A stretch of 64,000 nt of DNA from Arctopsyche grandis (lineage: Eukaryota; Arthropoda; Insecta; Trichoptera; Hydropsychidae). Positions 1-11,900 of this stretch are shown here, piece after piece. The position numbers were made by a program, and so were the translations under genes. Position 1 is the first letter of the stretch. Each line of letters starts with the position of its first letter. The notes beneath the pieces are model-generated. The model searched no databases. It was not told where the DNA came from and saw nothing but the letters and a program-made list of their open reading frames with translations. The stretch lies in NCBI RefSeq assembly GCF_051622035.1, contig NC_135360.1, positions 31,885,206 through 31,949,205 on the forward strand, given 5' to 3'.

Positions 1-708
1 GTGCGTTCGTTCTGCGGTGGAGGTCAAAGGGAACAGATTGACTGACCTGGGATGTCTTGTATTTGTCGTGAAGTTCCTGGTCAGAAGTCTTCCTCGTCTA
101 TAGATGCAGCGCAGCTGTTGTGAAGCTGGCTCTCGGGTCACCTGGTCTGTCTTCCAGCGGCTAATGCTTTTAGGGGCTTTCCGGAGCGCTTGGCTACCAC
201 GGAAAAGTTAACCCGCACGGGGGTAGGAAGCTGCGTGGAGATACAGGTGACGAATTCGTTGGAGCTCGGGGAGGGAGTTATGATAAACTCAACTATCCCG
301 CGATTCTTCAACAAGATGACGGATCTCTGGGCGCGTTCACGATGGAAACAGCTCGGGAGAGATAGGGGGGGGGGGGGGGCAAGTCTGTGCCCCTTGAAGG
401 TGATAAATAAGAATTGACGAGACGGTTCGCTCCTGCTTTTCGCGGTAAAAACTCTCGGCCTGAGTGTGGCCATCCCAAACACAGGCTACTGTTGCCAACT
501 GATGGGATGGCTGGGAGAACGTCACGTTACAAGGGGCGCCTCTCGCCTGTTTTTTTTTTTTTTTTTTTAATAAAACATGTAAAATTTAAGAAAAATTCGA
601 CGTGTTTTTTAATATCGATTTGTATATACATACATAGTATGTACATACGTACATATTATGTTTCAATTATGTATTTTTTTCGAGGGAGCGTTATGCATGG
701 TTTACTTT
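1..708. other. Unassigned intergenic sequence
   Basis: I recognise no gene here. The first 540 bases are less AT-rich than the surroundings and hold several short overlapping reading frames on both strands, none resembling a known family. There is a run of 14 G at about 366-379 and a long T run near 550-567. The stretch could be the edge of an older repeat, but no terminal repeats or target duplication are visible. Confidence 0.5.
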
Positions 709-989
709 TAAAGGTCTGTTCATACTTAACAGCATTGCACGGCTTCAGCACTGCACGACTCCGTTTCAAATATGTCATTTTATTACATTTCTATTCATAT
801 CTACCTACACGTCGCGGTCACGTCACGTTCACAGCAATTTGGCCGAGTGCAAGGCAAAATCGGCTTACTTATACATTACAGGCCATGACGATACGGCGCA
901 ATATTGCTTACGTCGTATTGTCGAGTACTTACAATATGAATGCATACACGTGCATTCGTAGCTACGCGTCAGAATACAAGTCAGCAAAA

Positions 990-1268
990 ATGTTTCGGCG
1001 TTTATCGAACGAAAAATTATGTATAATCGCGTTGTTGTTGGAAGAAGAAGCTCAAGAAGGCAATGAAAAAGCACGGAGGCGTTTTGATGTGCATCCCATG
1101 TTAAAAAATAGAAAAACCGAAGGGGAGTTTTGGACACTGTATAAGGAGCTTGTGGATGATGGACAAAAAATTTTTAAATATTTCCGTAAAAAAATTTTAA
1201 AAAATTTAAATGTTTGCGCCAAAACCATGTCGAAAGATTGGACAGCTTTCAACTGTCACTATCGATAA
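990..1268 (+). pseudogene. Harbinger transposase N-terminal remnant (HARBI1-like)
   Basis: A 92-residue open stretch begins at a Met at 990. It reads as the conserved N-terminal region of insect Harbinger transposases/HARBI1-like nucleases: an Ile-Ala-Leu-Leu-Leu-acidic segment, then Arg-Arg-Arg-Phe-x-Val-His-Pro, then a Gly-Glu-Phe and a Lys-x-Phe-x-Tyr-Phe-Arg motif. In functional family members this precedes a DDE nuclease of about 250 residues, which is absent; the frame stops at 1266-1268. The fragment lies inside an element with Harbinger-type ends and a TAA duplication. It is inferred to be non-functional. Confidence 0.65.
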
Positions 1269-1376
1269 TTGGTCCAAAACAGCAAAGCGGCAGACTCATG
1301 GCACGTAATTTTGCGTGTATATTTCCACGATGGCCAAAAAAACGGATACGATACGTTGACGGATGTTGCTGTAAGG

Positions 1377-2415
1377 CAGCGTTTCCCAACCTTTTTTGAC
1401 TCACGTACCACTTGGTAGTACATAACGCTAAATTGTACCACCATATAAAAATTATTGTTTTTCATGAAATTTGTTTTTGCAAGTATAATTATTATATATA
1501 GTATTTGCATGGAAAGGAATGAGAAGACAGGATACACGTAATATGTAGATCTGTTTTGGTAAGAAATTTTGTGGAAAAAAAGTTATTTGCGGAGTCACAA
1601 TTATAATATGCTCAAAGTTTAATATATTTATCTACTATCTTGTCTAATTCTAATTTTCTAATCATATGTACTTTCAATTTTATCTGCAAAATTAAAGATT
1701 ATTATAGAACTGTTTTCAAGTGTCAAATTCAAGTTATTTATTTATTGAAGCGTGAACGCGGTAAATTTAAAAATGCACTTCAAAATCCATGCCGGATCTG
1801 AGGAAAACGTATCGATTGCCAGATTTTCGATCATCGACTGTACATATTGACGATGACTATGTGGTGGCTCGCTATACGACATGGTCGAGTTTGGTTACCT
1901 TCCTGCGAGTGGGGACCAACTCGGCTGGGTTCGGAGAGCGGCTACTCACTCTGCCTTCAGCTGCCATAAATAAAACACGTGCATTAACATGCCAGTCGTC
2001 TCATTCGTTCATCCCCCATAACTAATTAAGATAATGTTTTATTAATTACTAGTTGTTTTACCCGGCTTCGCTCAGTATGTGTAATATAAACAACTTAAAC
2101 ATAGCGAATCTAATAGTAAATATTCATTTGTGTTTTATAAAATTGATTTGAATCGAAAAAAATATAATATTCAACCAATTGAATTGTCGTCATGAAAATT
2201 TTATTTTGTTTTCGAAGTTCCCAAACAAAGATACAAACTTAAAAGTCTCTTTCGAAATTATATATTAGATATAAAAAATATTTCTATTTTTATGATTGTA
2301 AATCATTCATTCCTGCATGTCCGCCATTGCTGATTTTTTTTCGCGTACCACCAACCATCAACCGCGTACCACCAAGTGGTACGCGTAAGGTATGAACAGG
2401 GAATGTCGGGTATTG
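1377..2415 (-). mobile_element. hAT-type non-autonomous element nested in the Harbinger element
   Basis: The left end begins CAGCGTTTCCCAACC followed by the CGTACCACTTGGTAG-type subterminal repeat, a classic hAT-like terminus. The sequence is an inverted relative of the copy at 24476-25309 and shares its interior, including the segment around 2050-2290. The flanking 8-mers are ctgtaagg (1369-1376) and ctgtaagc (2416-2423), matching at 7 of 8 positions. The right terminus is degenerate. No transposase is present. Confidence 0.6.
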
Positions 2416-2549
2416 CTGTAAGCCTGCCGTGGCGTAAACGTGACGGTTGAAATGAACATACCCATACAAAATGTAGCAAATAATACTTTTCGTACGGCCG
2501 GATACCTGCTGAAGTCGGTACGTGCCGACTAGGTATGAACAGACCTTAA

Positions 2550-2943
2550 TACTTTTGAATTCTGAGAAAATTGACCAAATAAATTAAAACGAAATTTTTG
2601 GAAGCTTTTCATCTTATACTAATAGATAGGAAAAAATATCATCGTACGTCAATAACTTAGGAAAGTATTTTTATTTTTTAATTGAGACAATTTTCTGTTA
2701 TCAATATTTACACTGGCAGCACTGATGATCAGCATGTCAACATGCTATAACCTACAAATGTATGTCTGGTGTGACATTTCTGAACTGATTTCGTACCGAA
2801 TAAAGGTTATTTTTCAATAAATTAGTGAAATTAAAATATCAAACACTCAATTTTATCGGATTTTTTAATTTTTTTATACAGATCACTAATGTTTGATTAT
2901 ATACAATCAATTTAAAAAAAAAATCACCATAGTAACATTCAAG
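2550..2943 (+). promoter_or_regulatory. kurz upstream region
   Basis: About 390 AT-rich bases lie between the Harbinger element and the kurz start codon, so the native promoter and 5' UTR should be here. I see no convincing TATA box or initiator. The transposon boundary at 2546 sets a limit to how much ancestral upstream sequence remains adjacent. Confidence 0.35.
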
Positions 2944-5900
2944 ATGGGTAAAAAAGGATTTAATTGGAAAGCGCGTCAAGTTGTTGAGACTAAAATAGAC
3001 AATAGGGAGACCCAAAAGGTAAGTCTTACTTATTATTTAAAAAAATAGTTACATTCTATCGTAGAACATAGCCCTTCAAAGATGTTGAATTTTTATTAAC
3101 GAGAAATTATCAATATATTTAGATTTTAGTAGATTTACCATCAAAAGAATATGGGGGTGATGATGCCAGCAATGCTCTCGTACTACCGTCTTCCAAAAGA
3201 ATTACAAAAATTAAAAAGCAAAATGACAAACACGTACGAATTTTATCAAAACAGCAGCGAAAGAAATTTGAGAAGATTGTTGACAAAAAGAAGAAAAAAG
3301 AAAACGTATGAACTATTTTGTCGTACATAGTTATTCAAGCATCTGATATCTCATTTAATCATCGTAATATTTTCAGAGAGCATCTTTATTAGAGGCTTTG
3401 GCTAAGGTTCAAGCCACTCCCGAAGAACTCAGTCAAATGGTTTCAATATCCGACATACAATCGAAAGGTTTGAAGAAGAATTTACAGCAAATAGATATAG
3501 GTTACATTGAACCTCTAACTGAATCGAAAGCAACTGGCGAAGTTGTAAAATTAAAAACCCTTTCTGGTACATATGATTAATAGTGTAGTATTTTTATTTG
3601 AATTAATTAAAATCATTTAAGTTATATATAAATTTGATGTTTAGGTGCCAAAAAGAGGAAATACCTTTTATCGTTAGAGCCTGGTAATAAAAAGAAGTCG
3701 AAAAAAGATCTTAATATCGTAGATCTTCATTCATCGTCGAGCGATTCCGAAGATTTAGTTTTAGATGATGATGTTGATAACGATAGTATTGAAATAGAAC
3801 TCAAGTTGGATACTTCTGACGATGTCAATGAACCAGTCGAGGAAGTGACGTTGAACAATGGTGATAATACAGTAGAAATATTGGACGGTGAACCATCAAA
3901 TTTGAAGGATACAATAAATAATAGTAAATCAAAAAAAAAACGTAAAAAAAATAAAAAGGTACAAAAATCCCAGACTAAAGCACCTATTGAAGATATGCAA
4001 ATTAAACTGCCATCGAGAGAAACGATATTCGTGGAAGTAATCCGAGATCCTAAAATACAAGTGACGAGGCTTAAATTGCCCATACTTGCCGAAGAACAGA
4101 CAGTTGTGGAATGTATTAACGATAATGCAATAGTTCTTATTGCCGGAGAGACAGGTATTTTCAACTTGATTTTTGTACGAGTCGTTAAAATTGCATTTGA
4201 AAACATGTCCTTTATCTTTATAGGTAGCGGAAAAACTACACAAGTACCCCAATTTTTGTACGAGGCTGGCTACACTCGCAATAATAAGATGATCGGCGTG
4301 ACGGAGCCGAGAAGAGTCGCTGCCGTAGCCATGTCTAAACGCGTCGGTGTAGAAATGTCGTTGACAACGAAAGAAGTTTCGTATTTGATGCGATATGAAG
4401 GAAACGTTACAGAGGATACTAAAATAAAATTCATGACTGATGGTAAATTATTTATTTTATTTATTTATTTATTTAACGTTTTTTGACCATTATGGCATTA
4501 CAGGAAGAACCTAATGCGCCACAATGGCCTACATAATAAAATAAGATAATATAAGAGAGGGAGAAAACAAAAATAAAATAAAAAATTAATAGATACAACA
4601 AAAAGCAAAAGCAAAAAATTAAAAAATAATAATACAGCATTTAACACAATCATAAAAAACTTTGTAGTAATTAAAATTTAAAATAAGAAAAAATACAAAT
4701 AAGGGAATGTCTTGCACATGCAGCCTGTTCCGATAAATAAGAACAAGCTTCAAATACAAAACATCCCTGCGAGGCCCAAATGGAAGAGAGTAGATTAAGA
4801 TTCCACTCATACATCACATTCAAATTAAGAAAGTAATGATGAGCGCAGGTTACCAGATAAATATGTTAAAATAATATCTGATAATCTACGCTCACCAAGT
4901 TGGAAAATATCGCATTCGGGGACGGCAGCAACGATTTCATTGAGAAGTCGAATAGCTCTTGGTATAGGAGCCATTCGAAAAAGAACTGTGCGAGCAGGAG
5001 GTACAACCATCAAATGATGATATCTACCACGCACATAATTATTAGGTACATAAAGTCCCAACTGTTCCAGCAACAACGGGCATGACGTATTACCACGCAG
5101 TAGCTGGAGTACGAAACGAATTGACGAAAAGTTTCTCCGAAGTTCAAGGGAATTATACCCAAGCATACCCAAAAGGAAAGGAGTAGGATAGAGATATGGG
5201 TAGTACCCATACTCTTTCTTATAAAGAAAACGAAGAAATGCTTTTTGAACTTTTTCGATAATAAGAGAGTAGTTTGCTTCATGCGGATTCCACACAATCG
5301 CATTATACTCTAGCTTACTTCTAACAAGCGAGTTGAAAAGCAAGCGAGAAGACAAGGGGTTAGATAATAACCTAGCATATCTCAAGACGAATCCAAGTCG
5401 ACGAAAGGAAACGTCAGCGACTGTCTTGATGTGGTTGTGAAAGGTGAATTGAGGATCAAAAGTGATACCCAAGTCGACCATAGATTCCACACGCTTCAAC
5501 AACACGGATCCAATGGAATATCCGTGACAATAGAGCGAATTCGCACGTCCATAACTCATAATGGCACATTTAATAATATTCATTTTAAGCCCTAAACTGG
5601 AACTGAACTCTAAAACAGCGTTAATATCCGCTTGAAGGAGAGAGGCTTGCCTCTCATCCTTAACAGCAAAGAATAATTTAACGTCGTCTGCAAACAAGAG
5701 ATATGAAGCATTGCGTAGTACTTTAGGGAGGTTATTAATGACTTTAGTAAATAGTAAAGGGCCTAATACTATTGCTGTATCCACTTTGTTTTATAGCATT
5801 GTTTATACGTTTGTATTATTTTTAGGTGTCTTATTAAAAGAAATTGAATCGGATTTTGTTCTGTCAAAGTATTCTGTGATAATTGTTGATGAGGCTCACG

Positions 5901-8900
5901 AGAGAAGTGTCTTCACAGACATTTTGATTGGTCTTCTCTCTCGAATTGTGCCGTTAAGATGTAAAAGAGGCGATCCTCTGCGGCTCATTGTCATGTCGGC
6001 TACTTTGAGAATAGAAGATTTTACAGAAAACACTAGATTGTTTAAATCTCCACCTCCTGTAGTGAAAGTAAGTTGGGTGTAGTAAATCGTTTTGATTAAA
6101 ACTGATATGTAGTAATAGTCTTATTCGTATGTACATAGATTGAAGCTAGACAATTTCCCGTCACGATACATTTTAATAAAAGAACCGAAGAAGACTATTT
6201 AAAGGCCGCCTTTTCGAAGACTATCAAAATTCATACCAAATTGCCTGAAGGAGGTATTCTAATTTTCGTGACTGGTCAACAAGAGGTATGTATATTTGAT
6301 GGGCTTTTATTATATTCATTTATTAATTTTATTTGATTATATTTTCTTTTTTTTTTGTGAAAATTAGGTGAAAACTTTAGTAAAAAAATTAAAAATGGCG
6401 TTTCCTTATAAGAAAAAAAATAAAACTGAAAGCATCACGGAAGAGGACAGTAAAAAATCTAATAAAAAACGAAAAACTCAACCTGTCACCAAACAAAATG
6501 GTGAAGTGAAGTCAATTTCTGATGATGTGTCAGAAGATTGTGTAATATTGTCCGATGCTGAAAACTCATCTTCAGACAACGAATGCAAAAAAGAAGAAGA
6601 TGAGATAGAAATGATGTATGAGTTGAAAAATATGAAAAAAGTCATGAAAAATAAAAAGAAAACTACAGGTATTGTCCTACCTAAATTTGATTTGGACGAC
6701 TACGATTTACCTGACGAGGAAGCAAAAGACAACTTATTAGAAGACGAATACGAAGACGCCGATGGTTTAGAAGACAGCGCAGACGAAGATGGTAAGTGCC
6801 ATATCCTACAACTTTACCGATATCCACAACTGGGTAAAGGATGGAAGGCTATGTTTTGGCCGGTCAAAAAATTCAATTGAGGGCTATTTATTTTTATTCA
6901 GTATACAAGCTTTTGCAAGTACAGAGTACTCACAGTGAAGAGGGCTAGTTGCCGACTTCGGTAGAAGGGCTGGCTGAACTCTCGTCTTAGTCTGCAATGC
7001 CGGTTTATTTATTGGTTTTATTGATGTCATCATGCTTTTGGGAGTTCCTACGGACTCGAGGCTATCCTTTGTGTAGCTTGATGTGTTGTCGAATGATGAG
7101 ATCATGCTTCTTTGGTTCTTACAGGCATGTAGGTAGCTATGCCTCAAGGTTGCTCGATGTGCGTTCAAGTCATGAAATCATGCTTCTGTGGATCCTACGG
7201 GCTCGCAATCGTTAATATGCAATGAGTCGAATTGTGTCTTTGCCCTTGTGTGAGCGAAGATAATTTCAGGCGAGGTTGGCTCTGCATTCTCGTACAGGAA
7301 CTCGTTGATGCAATCGTGCGCCTTGCGTTTTATGGGAAAATATATGAGATCACCGGTCTTGATTCGGAATCATAAAAGCTGTATTGCATTTCTACAGACT
7401 CATCGTTATTAGGATCCTTTGTACAAACATGTCCTGTTGCTTTCGTGCTATGGCTCAACTGTAATCACTCCTTTCTAGGTCATCCTATCAGTCTATTACT
7501 CACCCAAACTCTTTTTACTAACCTCTTCTTAGTTCATGTGACTACTTTTTTTCTGGAATTCTTGGAATATGCAAGTTTAATTGAGATCTTTCAATATAAA
7601 TACCCAAATATAGGGACTCCCTTTACTGTATACATAGTTGATTACACTTGAGATAATATGTAATATTGTGTTCGTTGTCGCGTTCGGTCGTGTCGCCAAA
7701 GTGTGTTTTTGTTACTTCTTCATTGTTACTAAATAAAATATAAAATGGCCAAGTACGTGCAAAGCGTCTCCAAAATATTAGAGAGTATGGTCCAAGTCCT
7801 CATGGACCCTGTCAATAGATTTAGCAAGGACCAAATGGCCAAATTGATGACTTTCACCTCTGATATCTCGCAAACTGTAGGCGAAATGTCCTGTAATATT
7901 GCAATGCTGGAAGGAGAGCTGTCAGCTACCAAAATGTATATGTCTAAAGATACACCCACCACGATTGAATCGACATTGGAACTTGTTAGTGAAATGGAAG
8001 AAAGAAAAAATAGAAAAAACAATGTCATCATATTTGACATTACTGAAACAGGTAATAATGACGACAATAATGTAATCGCAAATTTATTGTCAAAAGCAGA
8101 GCTACCTAACCACAAATTCACCGCTCATAGAATCGGATTAAAACAAGGTACGAAGCCAAGGCCCCTAAAAGTTAAACTCGATGTACAGCAAACAGCAATA
8201 TCATTACTTAGAAAAGGACCCAAACTAGGAATTAAAATAAAAAATGACCTAACGTACATGCAAAGACTACATATAAACAATTTGTGGAACGAAATGAATA
8301 CCAGAAAAGACAAAGGTGAAAGTGACTTAATAATAAAATATTTTAACGGAGTGCCTAAAATAATAAATAAAAATAGTACAAAAAACTAACAATATATTAC
8401 CAAAATGTCAGAAGCATTATATCTAAAATACAATTCCTTAAAAATGCTATAGCTGCTTCCGCATATGACATCATATTATTAACAGAAACGTGGCTAAACA
8501 ACCTTATAAATGACTCCGAACTAAACTTTCATACATACAATATGTATAGATATGATAGAAACATAAACACCAGTACGAAGACTCGAGGCGGTGGCGTGGC
8601 AATTCTTATTAAAAAAGTTCATGCATCATCTGTCATCATCAACACAAACAATTCCATCGAACAAATATTTATATCAACCAAAATTTTCAATGTAAAGTGC
8701 ATATTCGGTTGTGTTTACATCCCTCCATCTTCTAACATTAGTGTATATAATAATTTTATAAATAATATTGAAACAATCAGATTAAAATATCCTGATTCAA
8801 AATTCTTAATAACTGGTGATTTTAATCTACCAAATTTGGACTGGCAAAACCTTGAAATGAATGAAAATTCTCCAATTCATCAAGAAATTATAAATTTATC

Positions 8901-11900
8901 TTTAAATTTAGGTCTTAAACAATTTAATACTATTTCCAACTTGAATGATCGTGTCTTAGATTTAGTTTTTTCCAATTACAAAAACACTAACGTTATGAAA
9001 TCTCATGATGTTCTATCTCCAGTGGATGGCCATCATCCACCCCTAGATATTATTATTACTTTAAATAAATCTACTAATCTACCTTTAATTCAGCAAAATA
9101 TTTTTGATTTTCACAGAGCCGATTATAACGAAATCATGAACCAATTAAATGTCACTAATTGGTCGTTCTTAAACGATAACATTAACTTTGAATCAAAAGT
9201 CATTATGCTGAATGAATTATTAATCTCTTGTATATACAACCATGTTCCTCAATATAAAAATAAGTTGCATTTTTTTCCAAAATGGTTTAGTCCCGAATTA
9301 AAAAACCTAATACATAAAAAAAAAAGTGTGCACAAATTATTCAAAATTTATAACTCTACACACATATATATTGAATTCAAAAAACTAAGAGCTTTGTGTA
9401 AACTACATATATCCAAATGTTTTAAACTTTATATTAAAAAAACAGAATCATTCATTGATTCAAATTCCAAATATTTTTGGTCATTTACTAAAGAAATAAA
9501 CAACAATAAAACATATATACCAGAAAACATTCAACTTAACGGTAAATTTGTTGACAATACTAATGATTCAGTCAATCTTTTTGCTGATTTTTTCAAATCG
9601 ATCTATGTCAAAAACAACAACAATAATTCTAATTATAGCATTGTAAATAATAATGTCCTGATTTCACCTTTACATTCTATAAATATATCTATTCAAAAAT
9701 TGATTAACAAAATAAATGCCTTAGATATATCTAAATCTGCGGGTCCTGACAACATACCCCCAATTTTTATCAAGAATTGTGCCAATGTATTAAATTATCC
9801 TCTTTTTAATCTCTTTAATCAATCTATTTCCACTGGTATATTTCCCAATTCTTGGAAGTCTGGCTATTTAATGCCTCTCCATAAAAATGGGGATAAACAT
9901 AATGTAATGAACTATAGAGCCATCTGTCAACTATCAACTATTCCAAAACTTTTTGAAAGTTTAGTATTAGACGAATTTATTCCTTTCATTAATAACATTA
10001 TTATTCCACAACAACATGGTTTTACTTCTGGTAGATCTACCTTATCCAATTTATTATTATATGAAAATTTTATTTCTAGTGCCTTATCTGTTAAATTGCA
10101 AGTTGACTCAATTTACACTGATTTCAGTAAAGCATTTGACAAAGTTGATATTGAGATCTTATTATATAAACTAAACAGTATCGGAATCAGCGGTGTATTA
10201 CTAAACTGGTTTCGGAGCTATTTGTCCAATAGATCATTATTAGTTAAAATCGGCCATTCTAAATCTTACTCCTTTAATCCAACTAGTGGCGTTCCCCAAG
10301 GATCTCACATGGGACCAGTCCTATTCAATATTTTTATAAATGATATTATAAATATATTTAATGATGTTAAAGTGCTCTTATTTGCAGACGATTTAAAAAT
10401 ATTTAAATGTATAAAAGACACTAACGATTGTGCTACTTTACAAACTAATATAAACTCATTAAACGATTGGTGTTATTTTAATAAATTATATTTAAACATT
10501 AAGAAGTGTTCTGTTGTCAGGTTCAGTAGGTCAAATAACAAAATTATTTATAATTATCATATAAATAATGAATCATTACCATCATCATCGCTAATTAAAG
10601 ATCTAGGAGTTATTTTTGACGACAAATTAACTTTTAATTCTCATATAAATTTTATCACAAAAAATGCCACCAAAACACTTGGTTTCTTAATAAGAAATAG
10701 TACTCACTTCAAAAATGTAAATACGATTAAAATTTTATACACCACTCTGGTTAGAAACCAATTAGAGTACAATTCTACCATTTGGTCTCCTTATCTAATG
10801 AAACAAATTAACATAATAGAGTCAGTGCAAATAAAGTTCATTAGATTCATCAAATTTAAATTTTTTAAAAGTCATAATCATTATGTCAGTAACGTTATTA
10901 TTTATAGGAAACTTAATTTGCTAAAATTATATGACAGAAGGAAAATTAACGATATTTCAGTTCTGTGTGGTCTTCTTAATGGCACTATTAAATGCTCTGA
11001 CTTGGTGAGTTTAGTGTGCTTCCATGTGCCGGGTAGATCAATTAGATGTAACCATCTTTTTGATATGCCCAGGTTTACCACTAATTACTCATTGAACTCA
11101 GCTATGTTGAGACTGCACAGAGTTGGAAACGAATTGTCCATGGTCGATTTATTCATTGTTAGTAAATATAACATGAAATCTATTTTATTTAAACATTTTT
11201 TTAATATAATGTAATTTATTTTGTAGTATATGAATGTATGTGTATTTTTCTTTTATATTTCATTTAATTTTTTTTTTCTTTTTCTTTCTCTATTTCCAAC
11301 ATGTAAAATGGTCAATTTTTTCTTGACCGTAAAATAAAATAAATAAAATAAAATAAATAAATAAATATCTCATTTTCCCTTCTTGGATTAAATCTGACAT
11401 ATCAAGATCTAAAATAAATTTTTTTAGGTCAGCACCTGTCCTTTTTTTGATAATAGAACTGTGAATCTCACATTTCTTAGTCAAGTAGATACAAATATTA
11501 GTTTTTCTATTTGCTAGCCTTCACTCTTCCATATTGTATGTATGTAAATCGCATTTGAAATTCTAAACAACCAATTACTTTCTAGAATGGGAGGCACTAG
11601 CATCAGGAATATCTTCTAGTGGCAATATTGGACCTCTATGGGTGCTTCCGTTGTATTCAATGCTGCCTCCGGCTGAGCAAGCCAAAGTCTTCGAAACCCC
11701 ACCAGAAGATTGTAGATTGTGTGTAGTTGCGACGAACGTGGCGGAAACCTCACTGACTATTCCCAATGTCAAATACGTTGTCGACTCCGGAAAACAAAAA
11801 GTAAGAGTATACGAAAGGGTGACCGGGGCTAGTGCGATGCGAATAGTGTGGGTGTCTCAAGCGAGTGCCCAACAAAGGGCCGGTCGAGCCGGTCGTATCG

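Larger units (their letters stand above)
712..2546 (+). mobile_element. PIF/Harbinger-type DNA transposon with TAA target duplication
   Basis: The ends are a perfect 14-bp terminal inverted repeat, AGGTCTGTTCATAC at 712-725 and its reverse complement at 2533-2546. They are flanked by the trinucleotide TAA at 709-711 and 2547-2549. A 3-bp TWA target duplication is the signature of the PIF/Harbinger superfamily. The element carries a degenerate transposase N-terminus (990-1268), which independently supports the call. Its length of 1.8 kb is inflated by a nested hAT-type insertion (1377-2415). It lacks a catalytic DDE domain, so it is non-autonomous. Confidence 0.8.
7400..11367 (+). mobile_element. 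Near-complete two-ORF non-LTR retrotransposon (LINE C) in kurz intron 8
   Basis: The element has ORF1 (7745-8389), ORF2 with endonuclease and RT (8386-11214), a 3' UTR, a short hairpin (11310-11328) and an A-rich (AAATAAAATAAAT)n tail ending at about 11367. ORF architecture and the RRM-type ORF1 place it in the CR1/L2/jockey group; the exact clade cannot be fixed by eye. Both ORFs are open, so the copy is young. The 5' boundary is uncertain (about 7400-7700). It lies in the sense orientation within the host intron. Confidence 0.85.

Noticed and set aside
138-482. 114-residue minus-strand frame near the window start
   Set aside because: No family resemblance, and it crosses a poly-G/C run.
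3806-4486. Single-exon reading of the kurz segment through 4155-4223
   Set aside because: It inserts 23 residues into Walker A; GT-AG borders and family sequence show an intron.
8542-8544. ATG at 8542 as true start of LINE ORF2
   Set aside because: It would remove the QNVRS and TETW endonuclease motifs, which are encoded in frame upstream from 8386.
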